The notes: a model not told the origin generated them from the letters alone. A DNA stretch of 50,919 bases from Clostridiaceae bacterium (GCA_003553525.1 PWEO01000196.1:1-50919); one strand, 5' to 3'. Positions 1 through 8,737 are shown, numbered from the stretch's first letter. Program-made: numbers and translations.

Positions 1-327
1 ACGGAAGGAAACTACGATATGTTTTGTGTAGTGAACGCAAACCGGGAGCAAACTTCCACGGTGGAAGGGATTCTTCGACACGTTTATGCCATCGAGAAAA
101 CGGCGAAGGCAAAGGTGACGGGAATTATCAACAATACCCATTTACTCAGGGAAACTACCGTAGAAGAAGTATTAAAGGGACAGGAACTTTGTAAAGAAGC
201 GGCTGAAAAGCTGAAGGTCCCCATTAAGTATGTTGCGGCTATTGAAGAGGTGGCAAAGAAGCTGCCTTCTGACATAGAAGGGGAAATTTTCCCCATAAAG
301 ATGTATATGCGAGAAAAATGGATGTAA
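1..327 (+). CDS. MinD/ParA-like P-loop ATPase, C-terminal part (5' truncated by window edge)
   Basis: The reading frame is open from base 1 with no start in view, so only the last 108 residues are present. The visible part holds a core strand (residues MFCVVNANR) followed by helices, as in the C-terminal half of CobQ/MinD-type nucleotide-binding proteins that precede 2-oxoacid:ferredoxin oxidoreductase genes in Clostridia. The Walker A motif would lie upstream of the window. It ends 19 bases before the ferredoxin subunit gene, so it is probably the first gene of that operon. Its role is unproven; a part in maturation or regulation of the complex is only inference from position. An internal ATG at base 19 is unlikely to be a true start, because the frame continues upstream without a stop. 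Confidence 0.7.
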   Translation, partial: TEGNYDMFCVVNANREQTSTVEGILRHVYAIEKTAKAKVTGIINNTHLLRETTVEEVLKGQELCKEAAEKLKVPIKYVAAIEEVAKKLPSDIEGEIFPIKMYMREKWM

Positions 328-346
328 ATTAAGGGAGGGTAAAACA

Positions 347-568
347 ATGGCAAAAGGTAAAGTGTATTTTGATGATGATATCTGTAAAGGTTGTGAACTT
401 TGTACTACCGTATGTCCGGTGGACATTGTGATCATGGACAAAGAAAGAATCAACGCAAAGGGCTATCACCCGGCAACGGTAAGTGATATGGATAAATGTA
501 TCGGTTGTGCCAACTGTGCAACGATTTGTCCCGATTCCGTAATTACAGTAGAGCGAGAAAAAAAATAA
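347..568 (+). CDS. Ferredoxin-type (delta) subunit of 2-oxoacid:ferredoxin oxidoreductase
   Basis: This 73-residue protein carries two 4Fe-4S motifs, CKGCELCTTVCP at about residues 13-24 and CIGCANCATICP at about residues 51-62. Two-cluster subunits of this size pass electrons from the TPP-bound substrate of 2-oxoacid oxidoreductases to a free ferredoxin. The start is an ATG behind AGGGAGGG. The gene sits 26 bases before vorB and is clearly part of the same operon (ATPase - ferredoxin - alpha - beta - gamma). It acts in the cytoplasm. The subunit order matches VOR/KOR-type enzymes with separate delta subunits. Confidence 0.9.
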   Translation: MAKGKVYFDDDICKGCELCTTVCPVDIVIMDKERINAKGYHPATVSDMDKCIGCANCATICPDSVITVEREKK

Positions 569-594
569 AAAATTTATGAAGGAGGGAATAATAA

Positions 595-1659
595 ATGTCT
601 AAAACGTTAATGAAAGGGAACGAAGCATTAGGAGCAGCTGCGATTCAAGCAGGATGTAAATACTTCTTCGGATATCCTATTACGCCTCAAAATGAATTAC
701 CGGAATACATGTCAAGAGAACTGCCGAATATTGAAGGTGGGGCTTTTGTTCAAGCGGAATCAGAAGTAGCAGCCATTAATATGATTTACGGTGCCGCCGG
801 TGCCGGAGCAAGATGTATGACCAGTTCTTCTTCACCGGGTATGGCTTTAAAGCAAGAGGGAATTTCCTATATTGCAGGCGCAGAACTTCCTGCAGTTATT
901 GTAAACATATCAAGAGGAGGTCCCGGACTGGGAGGAATCCAACCCTCACAAGCCGACTATTTCCAATCCACAAGAGGGGGAGGAAACGGAGACTACCGAC
1001 ATTTAGTTTATGCTCCCGCCACCATTCAGGAAGCGGTGGATTTGGTTATGGAAGCCTTTGATGTGGCAGATTACTATCGTAACCCCGTAATTGTAATCGG
1101 AGACGGAATGATTGGACAAATGATGGAACCCGTAGAATTCAAAGAACAAAAGAAACGGGAACTGCCTGCAAAGGATTGGGCAACCACAGGGACCAATGGA
1201 GAGCGAAAGCCGAATATTATCAACTCCTTAGCCTTAGATCCGGCAGAATTGGAAAAGCATAACCAAAAACTTTCCAGAAAGTATAAAGAAATGGAAGAAA
1301 AAGAGGTACGACATGAAGATTATAGATTAGAAGACGCGGAACTGGTATTTGTGGCTTACGGAACAACTTCAAGAATTACAAGAAATGTGGTGGATGCCCT
1401 AAGAGACGAAGGCATTAAAGTAGGAATGATTCGACCGATTACCCTATGGCCTTTCCCTATGGCTGCCATTCAAAATGTACCGGATTCAACGAAAGCCTTA
1501 TTGTCTGTGGAAATGAGTGAAGGACAAATGATCGATGATGTGAAAATCGCCATTGAAGGAAGAATTCCTGCATACCATTACGGACGATCCGGCGGAATGA
1601 TTCCTGTTCCTGAGGATATTATGGAAAAAGCCAAGGAAATCTTAGGAGGTGTTAAATAA
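595..1659 (+). CDS. vorB: 2-oxoacid:ferredoxin oxidoreductase alpha subunit, VorB type
   Basis: This is a 354-residue pyrimidine-binding subunit of a ferredoxin-dependent 2-oxoacid oxidoreductase, which oxidatively decarboxylates 2-oxoacids to acyl-CoA. It begins with the family motif KGNEALGAAAIQAG and has FGYPITPQNE near residues 26-35, TSSSSPG near 76-82 and a C-terminal transketolase-C-like region. The start ATG follows GAAGGAGGG. Sequence and length fit the VorB group, annotated for 3-methyl-2-oxobutanoate (from valine) but not always tested. A 2-oxoglutarate enzyme (KorA) is the main alternative. In a peptide-fermenting anaerobe the product acyl-CoA could give ATP. The stop codon overlaps the next start. 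Confidence 0.9.
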   Translation: MSKTLMKGNEALGAAAIQAGCKYFFGYPITPQNELPEYMSRELPNIEGGAFVQAESEVAAINMIYGAAGAGARCMTSSSSPGMALKQEGISYIAGAELPAVIVNISRGGPGLGGIQPSQADYFQSTRGGGNGDYRHLVYAPATIQEAVDLVMEAFDVADYYRNPVIVIGDGMIGQMMEPVEFKEQKKRELPAKDWATTGTNGERKPNIINSLALDPAELEKHNQKLSRKYKEMEEKEVRHEDYRLEDAELVFVAYGTTSRITRNVVDALRDEGIKVGMIRPITLWPFPMAAIQNVPDSTKALLSVEMSEGQMIDDVKIAIEGRIPAYHYGRSGGMIPVPEDIMEKAKEILGGVK

Positions 1660-2408
1660 TGATGCAGGTAGTATATGAGAAAACTAAAGGATTAACCGAT
1701 AAGCAAACCCATTATTGCCCGGGATGTACCCACGGCGTGATTCACAAACTTGTAGGAGAAGTTTTGGTAGAACTTGGGGTTCTTGGAAAGAGTGTGGGAG
1801 TGGCTCCCGTAGGATGTTCAGTGCTTGCTTATGACTACTTTAACTGCGATATGCATGAAGCCGCTCACGGTAGAGCACCGGCTGTGGCAACGGGAATTAA
1901 AAGAGTGTTACCGGACCATACGGTATTCACTTACCAAGGAGACGGAGACTTAGCCTCCATCGGTACCGCAGAGATTATTCATGCAGCTCATCGAGGGGAA
2001 AAGTTCACAACCATCTTTGTAAACAATGCAATTTACGGAATGACAGGAGGACAAATGGCACCTACAACCTTAATCGGGCAAAAGGCCACCACGTCCCCCT
2101 ATGGTAGAGATAAAGCTACAACGGGAATGCCGCTGAAAGTGTCAGAGATGATGGCAACCATCGACGGTGCAGCCTTTGTTGAACGGGTATCGGTACACGA
2201 TGTTCCAAATATCCGAAAAGCGAAAAAAGCCATCAAGAAAGCCTTCCAGGTACAAATTGACGGTACAGGATTCGGGATTGTAGAAATTCTTTCCAACTGT
2301 CCGACCAACTGGGGAATTACACCGGTGGATTCACTGACCTGGTTAAAAGAAAACATGATTCCATACTATCCGCTTGGAAACTTTAGAACACCAGAGGAGG
2401 GTAAATAA
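1659..2408 (+). CDS. 2-oxoacid:ferredoxin oxidoreductase beta subunit (TPP-binding)
   Basis: This 249-residue protein binds the thiamine pyrophosphate cofactor of the complex. It has the conserved CPGCTHG at residues 20-26, CSVLAYDYFNCD near 53-64, and the TPP/Mg motif GDGD at 94-97 followed by NN at 122-123. The start overlaps the vorB stop (TAATG) and follows TAGGAGGT, so it is translationally coupled; a second ATG three bases downstream is equally possible. It works with the VorB-type alpha, the gamma and the ferredoxin subunits in the cytoplasm. Confidence 0.9.
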   Translation: MMQVVYEKTKGLTDKQTHYCPGCTHGVIHKLVGEVLVELGVLGKSVGVAPVGCSVLAYDYFNCDMHEAAHGRAPAVATGIKRVLPDHTVFTYQGDGDLASIGTAEIIHAAHRGEKFTTIFVNNAIYGMTGGQMAPTTLIGQKATTSPYGRDKATTGMPLKVSEMMATIDGAAFVERVSVHDVPNIRKAKKAIKKAFQVQIDGTGFGIVEILSNCPTNWGITPVDSLTWLKENMIPYYPLGNFRTPEEGK

Positions 2409-2409
2409 T

Positions 2410-2952
2410 ATGGCTGAAGAAAAAATTATTATGGCAGGATTCGGTGGACAGGGAGTAATGTCCATGGGACAACTGCTAACCTATGCAGGAATGATTGAAG
2501 ATAAGAACGTATCCTGGTTGCCTTCCTACGGACCGGAAATGCGGGGGGGGACGGCAAACTGTGCGGTAATCGTTTCCGATAAGCAGGTAGGTTCTCCGAT
2601 TATTACCAATGATGCAACGGCAGCAATTGTTATGAACCTTCCCTCACTGGATAAGTTCGAAACGGACGTTCGAGAGGGTGGTATGCTTTTAGTTAACTCT
2701 TCTTTAATTGAGAAAAAAGCAACGCGGGACGACTTGAAAGTGTATTATATCAAAGCCAATGAAATTGCCAATGACCTTGGAAACGCAAAGGTTGCCAACA
2801 TGGTAATGCTTGGAGCATACTTGGAAATCACAAAGATCGTTAAGGTGGAGTCCATTATCGAAGCCCTGAAAAAAGTTTTCGGGCCGGCGAAGGAGCACTT
2901 GGTACCACTAAATAAAGATGCTTTGGAAAAAGGTGCGGAAGCGGTAAGATAG
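2410..2952 (+). CDS. 2-oxoacid:ferredoxin oxidoreductase gamma subunit
   Basis: This 180-residue subunit begins MAEEKIIMAGFGGQGV, the glycine-rich hallmark of the gamma domain. SYGPEMRGGTA near residues 47-57 is also typical. I chose the ATG at 2410 because AGAGGAGG lies at 2393-2400; a longer frame would start inside the beta subunit without a ribosome site. The gene starts one base after the beta stop. A strong terminator about 80 bases downstream closes the operon. Confidence 0.9.
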   Translation: MAEEKIIMAGFGGQGVMSMGQLLTYAGMIEDKNVSWLPSYGPEMRGGTANCAVIVSDKQVGSPIITNDATAAIVMNLPSLDKFETDVREGGMLLVNSSLIEKKATRDDLKVYYIKANEIANDLGNAKVANMVMLGAYLEITKIVKVESIIEALKKVFGPAKEHLVPLNKDALEKGAEAVR

Positions 2953-3034
2953 TCTTTAAAGTAAGGCCGTCTTTAAAATAAGGAGAGTTTGTGCTGGGTA
3001 CACAAATTCTTCGGGAAATGTAGAATAGCACAAA

Positions 3035-3064
3035 AACAAGGATCCATAAGGATCCTTGTTTTTT
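3035..3064 (+). terminator. Rho-independent terminator of the 2-oxoacid oxidoreductase operon
   Basis: A perfect 11-bp stem (AACAAGGATCC / GGATCCTTGTT) with an ATAA loop is followed by a run of six T. It lies between the plus-strand operon and the convergent flavoenzyme gene. Confidence 0.9.
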
Positions 3065-3103
3065 ATGGACAGAATAGTCCGATGCTATTCAAGTGAATAA
3101 CTG

Positions 3104-4165
3104 CTATGCTTTAGAATACTGAGGACATTTTGTACCGTCAATCAGATAGAAACAGCGAGGTGTACATCGAAGACATGGGTTTACCGGCTGTCCTTGTTCT
3201 GCTTTAAGAATCCACTGGGAATCCACTAACAATCCTCGACCCACCGCAACAAAATCTGCTAGGCCTTCTTCAACCAGAGGCTCCGCTTCCTCGGGGGTTC
3301 GGATGCCGTTAACCACCACCACGGGAATATTTACGGATTTCTTCGTCTCAACACCGGTATAAACGATCCAGCTATAGGGAAAGGACTCCGGAGGTTTAGG
3401 AAGATCGTCATCCTTGGCGATCCCTGCGGAAATATGCAGAAGATCCACACCCATTTTCTCCAGTTCCCGGGATATTTCTATTCCTTCACTTAAGGTCGGG
3501 GTGTTGCCCCCGTGACGATAACCGATGATAAAGTCCTCGGGAAGGTTATCCTTTAACAGTGTTAAAAGCTCTCGAACAAAACGCATACGGTTTTCAAAGC
3601 TTCCCCCGTACAGATCCTCTCGCAGATTGGTAAGGGGAGATAGGAACTGATTGATTAAGTAGCCATGGGCTCCGTGTATTTCAATACCGTCGAATCCCGC
3701 TTCCTCGGCTCGAAGGGCGGCTATTAGAAATTCTTTTTGTATCCCTTTGATCTCACCGAGGGTAAGGGCCTTTGTGCTTCGGCCATCTTTAAGTTCGTAG
3801 GTTGATGGGGCCAGAGGTTCAGAGGCAACGGTTTTCGGAGCCTTATCCCCGGCATGATGGATTTGCAACAAGGATTTGCTTCCCTGGGTTCCAATAGCCC
3901 GGGAAATCTTAGAAAGCCCCTCAACCTGTTCATGCTTCCAAATTCCCAGTTGACTGTCTGCTAATCGACCGAACTTTGAAATTGCTGTGGCCTCCACAAC
4001 CACAAGACCTACTTGACCGAGACCTCTTTTTTCGTAATGCTTAACATGCTCATCGGTAACAAATCCTTTTTCATCGGACCAGTTAAAACAAACCATAGGG
4101 GGCATTACCAGACGATTGGATATACTATGACCTTTTAACGAATAGCTTGAATAAAGTGACGGCAA
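3104..4165 (-). CDS. NADH:flavin oxidoreductase / Old Yellow Enzyme family, single-domain
   Basis: This 353-residue FMN TIM-barrel protein reduces activated C=C bonds or related substrates. It has QIHHAGDK near residues 101-108, the active-site HGAHGYLINQFLSP at 164-177, and YGGSFENRMRF at 186-196. The tail carries four cysteines, C331, C334, C338 and C347 (CX2CX3CX8C). This resembles the 4Fe-4S site of 2,4-dienoyl-CoA reductase-type members, yet the FAD/NAD domain of those enzymes is absent. The start is TTG at 4165: AGGAGG lies 8 bases before it, whereas an upstream in-frame ATG has no such site. Substrate unknown. It is transcribed alone toward the vor operon terminator. Confidence 0.85.
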   Translation of the reverse strand: MPSLYSSYSLKGHSISNRLVMPPMVCFNWSDEKGFVTDEHVKHYEKRGLGQVGLVVVEATAISKFGRLADSQLGIWKHEQVEGLSKISRAIGTQGSKSLLQIHHAGDKAPKTVASEPLAPSTYELKDGRSTKALTLGEIKGIQKEFLIAALRAEEAGFDGIEIHGAHGYLINQFLSPLTNLREDLYGGSFENRMRFVRELLTLLKDNLPEDFIIGYRHGGNTPTLSEGIEISRELEKMGVDLLHISAGIAKDDDLPKPPESFPYSWIVYTGVETKKSVNIPVVVVNGIRTPEEAEPLVEEGLADFVAVGRGLLVDSQWILKAEQGQPVNPCLRCTPRCFYLIDGTKCPQYSKA

Positions 4166-4284
4166 ATAGAAAACCTCCTTTGAAATAAAATACTTCGCGT
4201 TACTAAGAGTATACCATAACAAAATACAATTAACAGAGAATCAGCAAAGAATCACCGGGAAATCCGGAATGTTTTAAAGGGACA

Positions 4285-4854
4285 TTACCGAAAAGTGATT
4301 TGATTGTTTTCCAGGGAATCAATGATTACCAAAGACTCTAACAAAATCCCTTTGGCCCGAAGGGCATCTCCACCGGTTTGGAAACCTTTTTCAATAACCA
4401 CCCCGGCGCCGACCAGCTGGGCCTTTGCCCCTTCAATGATTTCCATTAAACCCTTCATGGCCTCTCCGTTGGCGAGAAAATCATCCAAAATTAATATGTT
4501 TTCCCCCGGGGTAATATACTGCTTTGAAACCCGTATTTTATAGGTTTTTTCCTTGGTATAAGAATAAACCTCTCCTTCATAGGTATCGGGATCTAAATTT
4601 TTAGATTCCAGTTTTTTTGCAAAAACCACGGGGACATTAAAATACTGAGCGGCAATGGCGGCGATGGCAATACCGGAAACTTCCGCCGTTAGAATTTTAT
4701 CCACGGGAAGATGGGAAAATCTTCGATGGAATTCCTTACCCAGTTGATTTAATAGTACAATATCCAGTTGATGATTTAAGAACCGGTCCACCTTTAAGAT
4801 GTTGCCCTCCCGGACATGCCCCTCGGACAGAATTTTTTCTTTTAACAGATCCAT
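4285..4854 (-). CDS. xpt: Xanthine phosphoribosyltransferase
   Basis: This 189-residue enzyme converts xanthine and PRPP to XMP in purine salvage. Length and sequence match Bacillus-type Xpt: an N-terminal MDLLKEKI helix, [10 protein letters not shown] near residues 56-65, and the PRPP loop [13 protein letters not shown] near 121-133. The ATG follows AGGAGGGG. In Bacillus subtilis this gene is controlled by a guanine riboswitch, but no such element is visible in the roughly 300 bases upstream. A TATAAT lies on the minus strand near 4890, with no good -35. Confidence 0.93.
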   Translation of the reverse strand: MDLLKEKILSEGHVREGNILKVDRFLNHQLDIVLLNQLGKEFHRRFSHLPVDKILTAEVSGIAIAAIAAQYFNVPVVFAKKLESKNLDPDTYEGEVYSYTKEKTYKIRVSKQYITPGENILILDDFLANGEAMKGLMEIIEGAKAQLVGAGVVIEKGFQTGGDALRAKGILLESLVIIDSLENNQITFR

Positions 4855-4995
4855 AGAACCCCTCCTGAGTTTAAAATTTGTTTTTTATTATACTATAGAA
4901 GCGGATAAAAAGCGACCGGCCTGTCGAATAATGTCGTATAGAATAATTGATAAAAAAAAACAGTTAAGGAAGTACAGAAGCGATGTAAACAGTGA

Positions 4996-5024
4996 TTGAG
5001 TTAATTTTTTAATTGTGATAAAAT
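4996..5024 (+). promoter_or_regulatory. Promoter for glmM
   Basis: TTGAGT and TAAAAT are separated by exactly 17 bases, about 130 bases before the glmM start. The rest of the 4855-5156 divergent intergenic region is AT-rich, with no gene or riboswitch that I can recognise. Confidence 0.6.
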
Positions 5025-5156
5025 AATGAGCACAGTGTTTATGAATGTTTTTAAAAAAATAAAAAGAAAATTAAACAGGAAGAATAACCAATGGAATAAT
5101 CAAGAAGAGTAAACATAAAAAATGCAGAAAAAAAGTATAGATGGGGGTATTAAGAT

Positions 5157-6497
5157 ATGGGAAAATTATTTGGGACCGATGGGGTTCGAGGAATTGCCAA
5201 CAGGGATTTAACACCGGAACTGGCCAATCAATTGGCCAAAGCATCCGCAGACATTTTTATTAAAGAAAAAAAGGGTACGGTGGTCATCGGTAAAGATACG
5301 CGAATATCAGGAGATTTATTAGAGGCCGCCATGATTTCCGGCTTTTTAGCCATGGGAGTAGAGGTCATTACCCTTGGGGTCATCCCCACACCGGCAGTGG
5401 CCTATACCACACGAAAACTGAAGGCAAATATGGGGGTGGTCATCTCCGCGTCCCACAACCCTTACGAATATAACGGAATTAAATTCTTTAATCATGAAGG
5501 TTTTAAACTACGGGATGAAATCGAAGAGGAAATTGAAGACTATATTTTCAATAATAAAAGCACCGACAAAAGACCGGTAGGGGACGGAATCGGAAGATTG
5601 ATCGAGATGGAATACCCGGAGAAATTTTACGGAGACTTTGTAGCCTCAACTATTAAAGAAGATATCAAAGGCATGCGAATTGCCATGGACGTAGCCCACG
5701 GTGCGGCCTATAAAGTGGCCCCGGAAACCTTTCGAAACCTGGGGGCGGAAGTATTCGTCATTAATGATCAGCCCAACGGAAAAAATATCAATGATCACTG
5801 CGGCTCTACCCATCCGGAAGTATTAAAGGATGTGGTGGTGGAAAATCAATGTGATTTGGGCATTTCCTTTGACGGAGATGCGGACCGGTTAATCGCCCTG
5901 GACGAAAAAGGAGAAGTGGTGGACGGGGATCAAATCATGGCCATCTGCGCAAGCTTCCTAAAAGGAAAAGGCGAACTGAAAAAAGACACCGTCGTGGCTA
6001 CGGTAATGAGTAATATCGGTCTGGGACTGGCCTTAAAGGAAAAAAGCATTCAATTGGAAAAGACCAAGGTGGGGGACCGATACGTACTGGAAATGATGAA
6101 GGAAGAAGGGTATTCCCTTGGTGGCGAACAGTCGGGACATTTAATCTTTTTAGACCATAACACCACAGGAGACGGCCTGCTCAGCGCTCTAAAGCTTGCG
6201 GAAATTATTAAACATCAAAAAGAGCCTTTGTCGAAACTGGCATCCATGATGGAACGATTTCCTCAAACCCTGGTGAATGCCAAGGTACCCAATGAACATA
6301 AAGACTCTCTAATGAAGAATGAAGTGATTCTGGAGGAAATTCAAAAAGCGGAGCAGGTATTACAGGAGGAAGGCCGGGTGTTGGTAAGACCCTCGGGAAC
6401 AGAGCCCTTGGTCCGGGTAATGATTGAAGGGAAAAACTTAGCCCAGATCCAAGGATTTGCCCAAAAAATCGCCGGGCTGATTGAAGCACAGTTCTAA
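5157..6497 (+). CDS. glmM: Phosphoglucosamine mutase
   Basis: This 446-residue enzyme interconverts glucosamine-6-phosphate and glucosamine-1-phosphate, a step toward UDP-GlcNAc and peptidoglycan. It begins MGKLFGTDGVRG, typical of GlmM. The phosphoserine loop ISASHNP puts the catalytic serine at residue 99, the metal loop is FDGDADR near 240-246, and the phosphate-binding RPSGTEP is near the C terminus. Length equals the family norm. It stands immediately before glmS, its partner in the same pathway. Confidence 0.96.
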   Translation: MGKLFGTDGVRGIANRDLTPELANQLAKASADIFIKEKKGTVVIGKDTRISGDLLEAAMISGFLAMGVEVITLGVIPTPAVAYTTRKLKANMGVVISASHNPYEYNGIKFFNHEGFKLRDEIEEEIEDYIFNNKSTDKRPVGDGIGRLIEMEYPEKFYGDFVASTIKEDIKGMRIAMDVAHGAAYKVAPETFRNLGAEVFVINDQPNGKNINDHCGSTHPEVLKDVVVENQCDLGISFDGDADRLIALDEKGEVVDGDQIMAICASFLKGKGELKKDTVVATVMSNIGLGLALKEKSIQLEKTKVGDRYVLEMMKEEGYSLGGEQSGHLIFLDHNTTGDGLLSALKLAEIIKHQKEPLSKLASMMERFPQTLVNAKVPNEHKDSLMKNEVILEEIQKAEQVLQEEGRVLVRPSGTEPLVRVMIEGKNLAQIQGFAQKIAGLIEAQF

Positions 6498-6566
6498 TTA
6501 TTGGCATCCTCCGGGGTTTTCAGTGCAGGGAGCCCCGGTTAGTATACTTTTTCAGGAGGTGAGGCC

Positions 6567-6587
6567 ATGGTAAGGGCATACAACTAA
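6567..6587 (+). other. Possible 6-codon leader minicistron upstream of the glmS ribozyme
   Basis: An ATG-initiated frame encoding MVRAYN and a stop lies just behind an unusually strong Shine-Dalgarno stretch (AGGAGGTGA at 6554-6562). It ends about 28 bases before the ribozyme cleavage site. It may be a translated leader or chance; spacing to the ATG is short (4 bases). Confidence 0.3.
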
Positions 6588-6599
6588 ATCAGGACTCAA

Positions 6600-6762
6600 A
6601 GCACCATTGTCCAAAGCGCCAGGACTTGAAAATCCAGCAGCGGTTTTTAAGTTGACGAGGAACAGGGTTTATCGAATCATCGGCGGATGCCCTGCGGTTG
6701 TTCACGACCGAAACCGGTTTTTAAAACTCTGAAGTAATTCAGGGGACAGAGAAACCGTGGTG
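6600..6762 (+). ncRNA. glmS ribozyme: glmS ribozyme/riboswitch (self-cleaving, glucosamine-6-phosphate sensor)
   Basis: The conserved core is present in order: AAAGCGCCAGGACT at 6613-6626, GTTGACGAGG at 6651-6660, GGTTTATCGAA at 6666-6676 and CGGCGGATGCCC near 6681-6692. A closing element pairs CACG near 6703 with CGTG near 6757. By homology with characterised glmS ribozymes, cleavage should occur between A6615 and G6616 when glucosamine-6-phosphate is bound, destabilising glmS mRNA. A weak TATACT at 6543-6548 could be the -10 of a glmS promoter. The whole 292-base gap between glmM and glmS is explained by this leader. The exact 3' boundary is approximate. Confidence 0.93.
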
Positions 6763-6789
6763 ATGAAAATGAAAAAAAGGAGAAAGTAT

Positions 6790-8616
6790 ATGTGTGGGAT
6801 TGTAGGATATATCGGGAAGCAGCAGGCCTCATCAATACTAATTGAAGGACTGCAAAAATTAGAATATAGAGGATATGACTCAGCGGGACTGGCCATTTAT
6901 AGTAATGGAGAAATCGGGGTTCAAAAGTATAAAGGTCGTCTAAAGGTTCTAGAGGATCATTTAGAAAAAACCCCTATGGGAGGTTCCTTAGGGATCGGAC
7001 ATACCCGATGGGCCACCCATGGAGAGCCTAACGACTTAAATGCCCATCCCCATACCACCATGAACGGCCACATCGCCGTGGTGCATAACGGGATTATTGA
7101 GAATTATGGAAAGCTTACGGAATGGTTGATGGAAGAGGGAAAAGTTTTTAAAACCGAAACCGATACGGAAGTGATTGCCCATTTAGTGGATTACTTTTAT
7201 GAAGGGGACCTGATCCAGGCAGTACGACGAGCCACGGGCAAAATGGAGGGGGCTTATGCCATCGGCGTAATCAGCAAAAATGAACCGGAAAAACTGGTGG
7301 CGGTTCGAAAGGACAGTCCCTTAGTGGTGGGAATCGGAAATGAGGAAAACTTTATTGCATCGGATATTCCCGCTCTCTTAAAACATACCCGGGAAGTCTA
7401 TTTCTTAGATGACGGGGAAATGGCCGTACTAACGGAAAAAAGCATCGAAATCTTAAATGAACTGGGCCAAGAGGTAGTAAAAGAACCCTATAAGGTAACC
7501 TGGGATGTGGCCTCTGCAGAAAAGGACGGCTATGAACATTTTATGATGAAGGAAATTCATGAACAGCCCAAGGCCATTAAAGATACCCTGTCACCAAGAC
7601 TGAATGAAAAAGGATTTATTGAAATCGATGAGTTTAATTTAACCAAAGAGGATATTGAAGGCTTTGACAAAGTCATGGTGGTAGCCTGCGGGACCGCTTA
7701 CCATGCAGGGCTGATCGGAAAGTATGCCTTGGAAAAGTTTGCAAAAATCCCCGTGGAAGTGGACGTGGCCTCGGAATTTCGTTACCGGGATCCCTTCGTT
7801 ACGGATAAAACCCTGTTTATCGCCGTGAGTCAATCAGGGGAGACGGCGGATACCTTAGCGGCCCTTCGGGAAGCAAAATTAAGAGGGGCAAGAACCATGG
7901 CCATTACCAATGTGGTGGGCAGCCGAATTTCCAGAGAAGCCGATGATGTGTATTATACCTGGGCAGGACCGGAGATTGCGGTGGCATCCACAAAGGCCTA
8001 TATTACTCAACTCGTAGCCTTTTATACCATTGCCTTGGACTTGGGACTTAAAAAAGGCACATTGAAAGAGGATGCCTATCATCGGGTAATAAAAGAATTA
8101 AAAGGATTTCCTGAAAAAGCGGAAGCCTTACTGCAGTATAAAAAAGACATTCAATATTTAGCCGCTGAGCAGTTCAACAGCACCAGTGCTTTTTACATCG
8201 GTCGGGGAATCGACGATGCCGTGGCAAAAGAGGGATCCTTAAAATTAAAGGAAATTTCCTATATTCATTCGGAATCCATTGCTGCAGGAGAGCTGAAGCA
8301 TGGTACTATCGCCTTAATTGAAGAAGGCACCTTAGTGGTGGCCTTAGCTACCCAGGACCGCCTATACGATAAGATGTTATCCGGTATTCGAGAGGTTAAA
8401 GCAAGAGGCGCCTATGTCATTGCCGTGGCAAAGGAAGGGAATCAGGAAATTTATAAGGCTGCGGATGCGGTTATCACCATTCCCGATACCTTTGACGAGC
8501 TGACACCGATTCTTTCCGTAATTCCCCTGCAGCTGCTGTCCTACTATATTGCCGTAGCCAGAGGTTGTGACGTGGACAAACCGAAGAACTTAGCAAAAAG
8601 TGTGACCGTAGAGTAG
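6790..8616 (+). CDS. glmS: Glutamine-fructose-6-phosphate aminotransferase (isomerizing)
   Basis: This 608-residue enzyme makes glucosamine-6-phosphate from fructose-6-phosphate and glutamine, the entry step to amino sugars. The mature N terminus is CGIVGYIG, so Cys after the initiator Met is the glutaminase nucleophile; this fixes the start at 6790 behind AAGGAG rather than a longer frame. HTRWATHGEPN near residues 72-82 is typical. Two SIS isomerase domains follow (SQSGETADT, then STSAFYIGRG), and the C terminus AKSVTVE is the canonical end. It is preceded by a glmS ribozyme and followed by a strong terminator. Confidence 0.97.
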   Translation: MCGIVGYIGKQQASSILIEGLQKLEYRGYDSAGLAIYSNGEIGVQKYKGRLKVLEDHLEKTPMGGSLGIGHTRWATHGEPNDLNAHPHTTMNGHIAVVHNGIIENYGKLTEWLMEEGKVFKTETDTEVIAHLVDYFYEGDLIQAVRRATGKMEGAYAIGVISKNEPEKLVAVRKDSPLVVGIGNEENFIASDIPALLKHTREVYFLDDGEMAVLTEKSIEILNELGQEVVKEPYKVTWDVASAEKDGYEHFMMKEIHEQPKAIKDTLSPRLNEKGFIEIDEFNLTKEDIEGFDKVMVVACGTAYHAGLIGKYALEKFAKIPVEVDVASEFRYRDPFVTDKTLFIAVSQSGETADTLAALREAKLRGARTMAITNVVGSRISREADDVYYTWAGPEIAVASTKAYITQLVAFYTIALDLGLKKGTLKEDAYHRVIKELKGFPEKAEALLQYKKDIQYLAAEQFNSTSAFYIGRGIDDAVAKEGSLKLKEISYIHSESIAAGELKHGTIALIEEGTLVVALATQDRLYDKMLSGIREVKARGAYVIAVAKEGNQEIYKAADAVITIPDTFDELTPILSVIPLQLLSYYIAVARGCDVDKPKNLAKSVTVE

Positions 8617-8676
8617 AACCATGGGAAAAGAGTGAAGCTCATAATAAAAAGTGATGCTTATATGAAGAGAAACCGA

Positions 8677-8713
8677 AAACCGAGGAATCGGAAGACCTCG
8701 GTTTCTTTTTTTT
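8677..8713 (+). terminator. Rho-independent terminator after glmS
   Basis: The stem AAACCGAGG / CCTCGGTTT has a 10-base loop and is followed by C and eight T. Confidence 0.9.
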
Positions 8714-8737
8714 AGGAAAAACTCCGGCGACAATGCA

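Noticed and set aside
4855-5156. Guanine riboswitch for xpt
   Set aside because: The conserved loop and junction sequences could not be found on the minus strand.
6208-6507. 99-codon minus-strand open frame inside glmM
   Set aside because: It lies opposite strongly conserved glmM coding sequence, has no ribosome site and no recognisable protein features.
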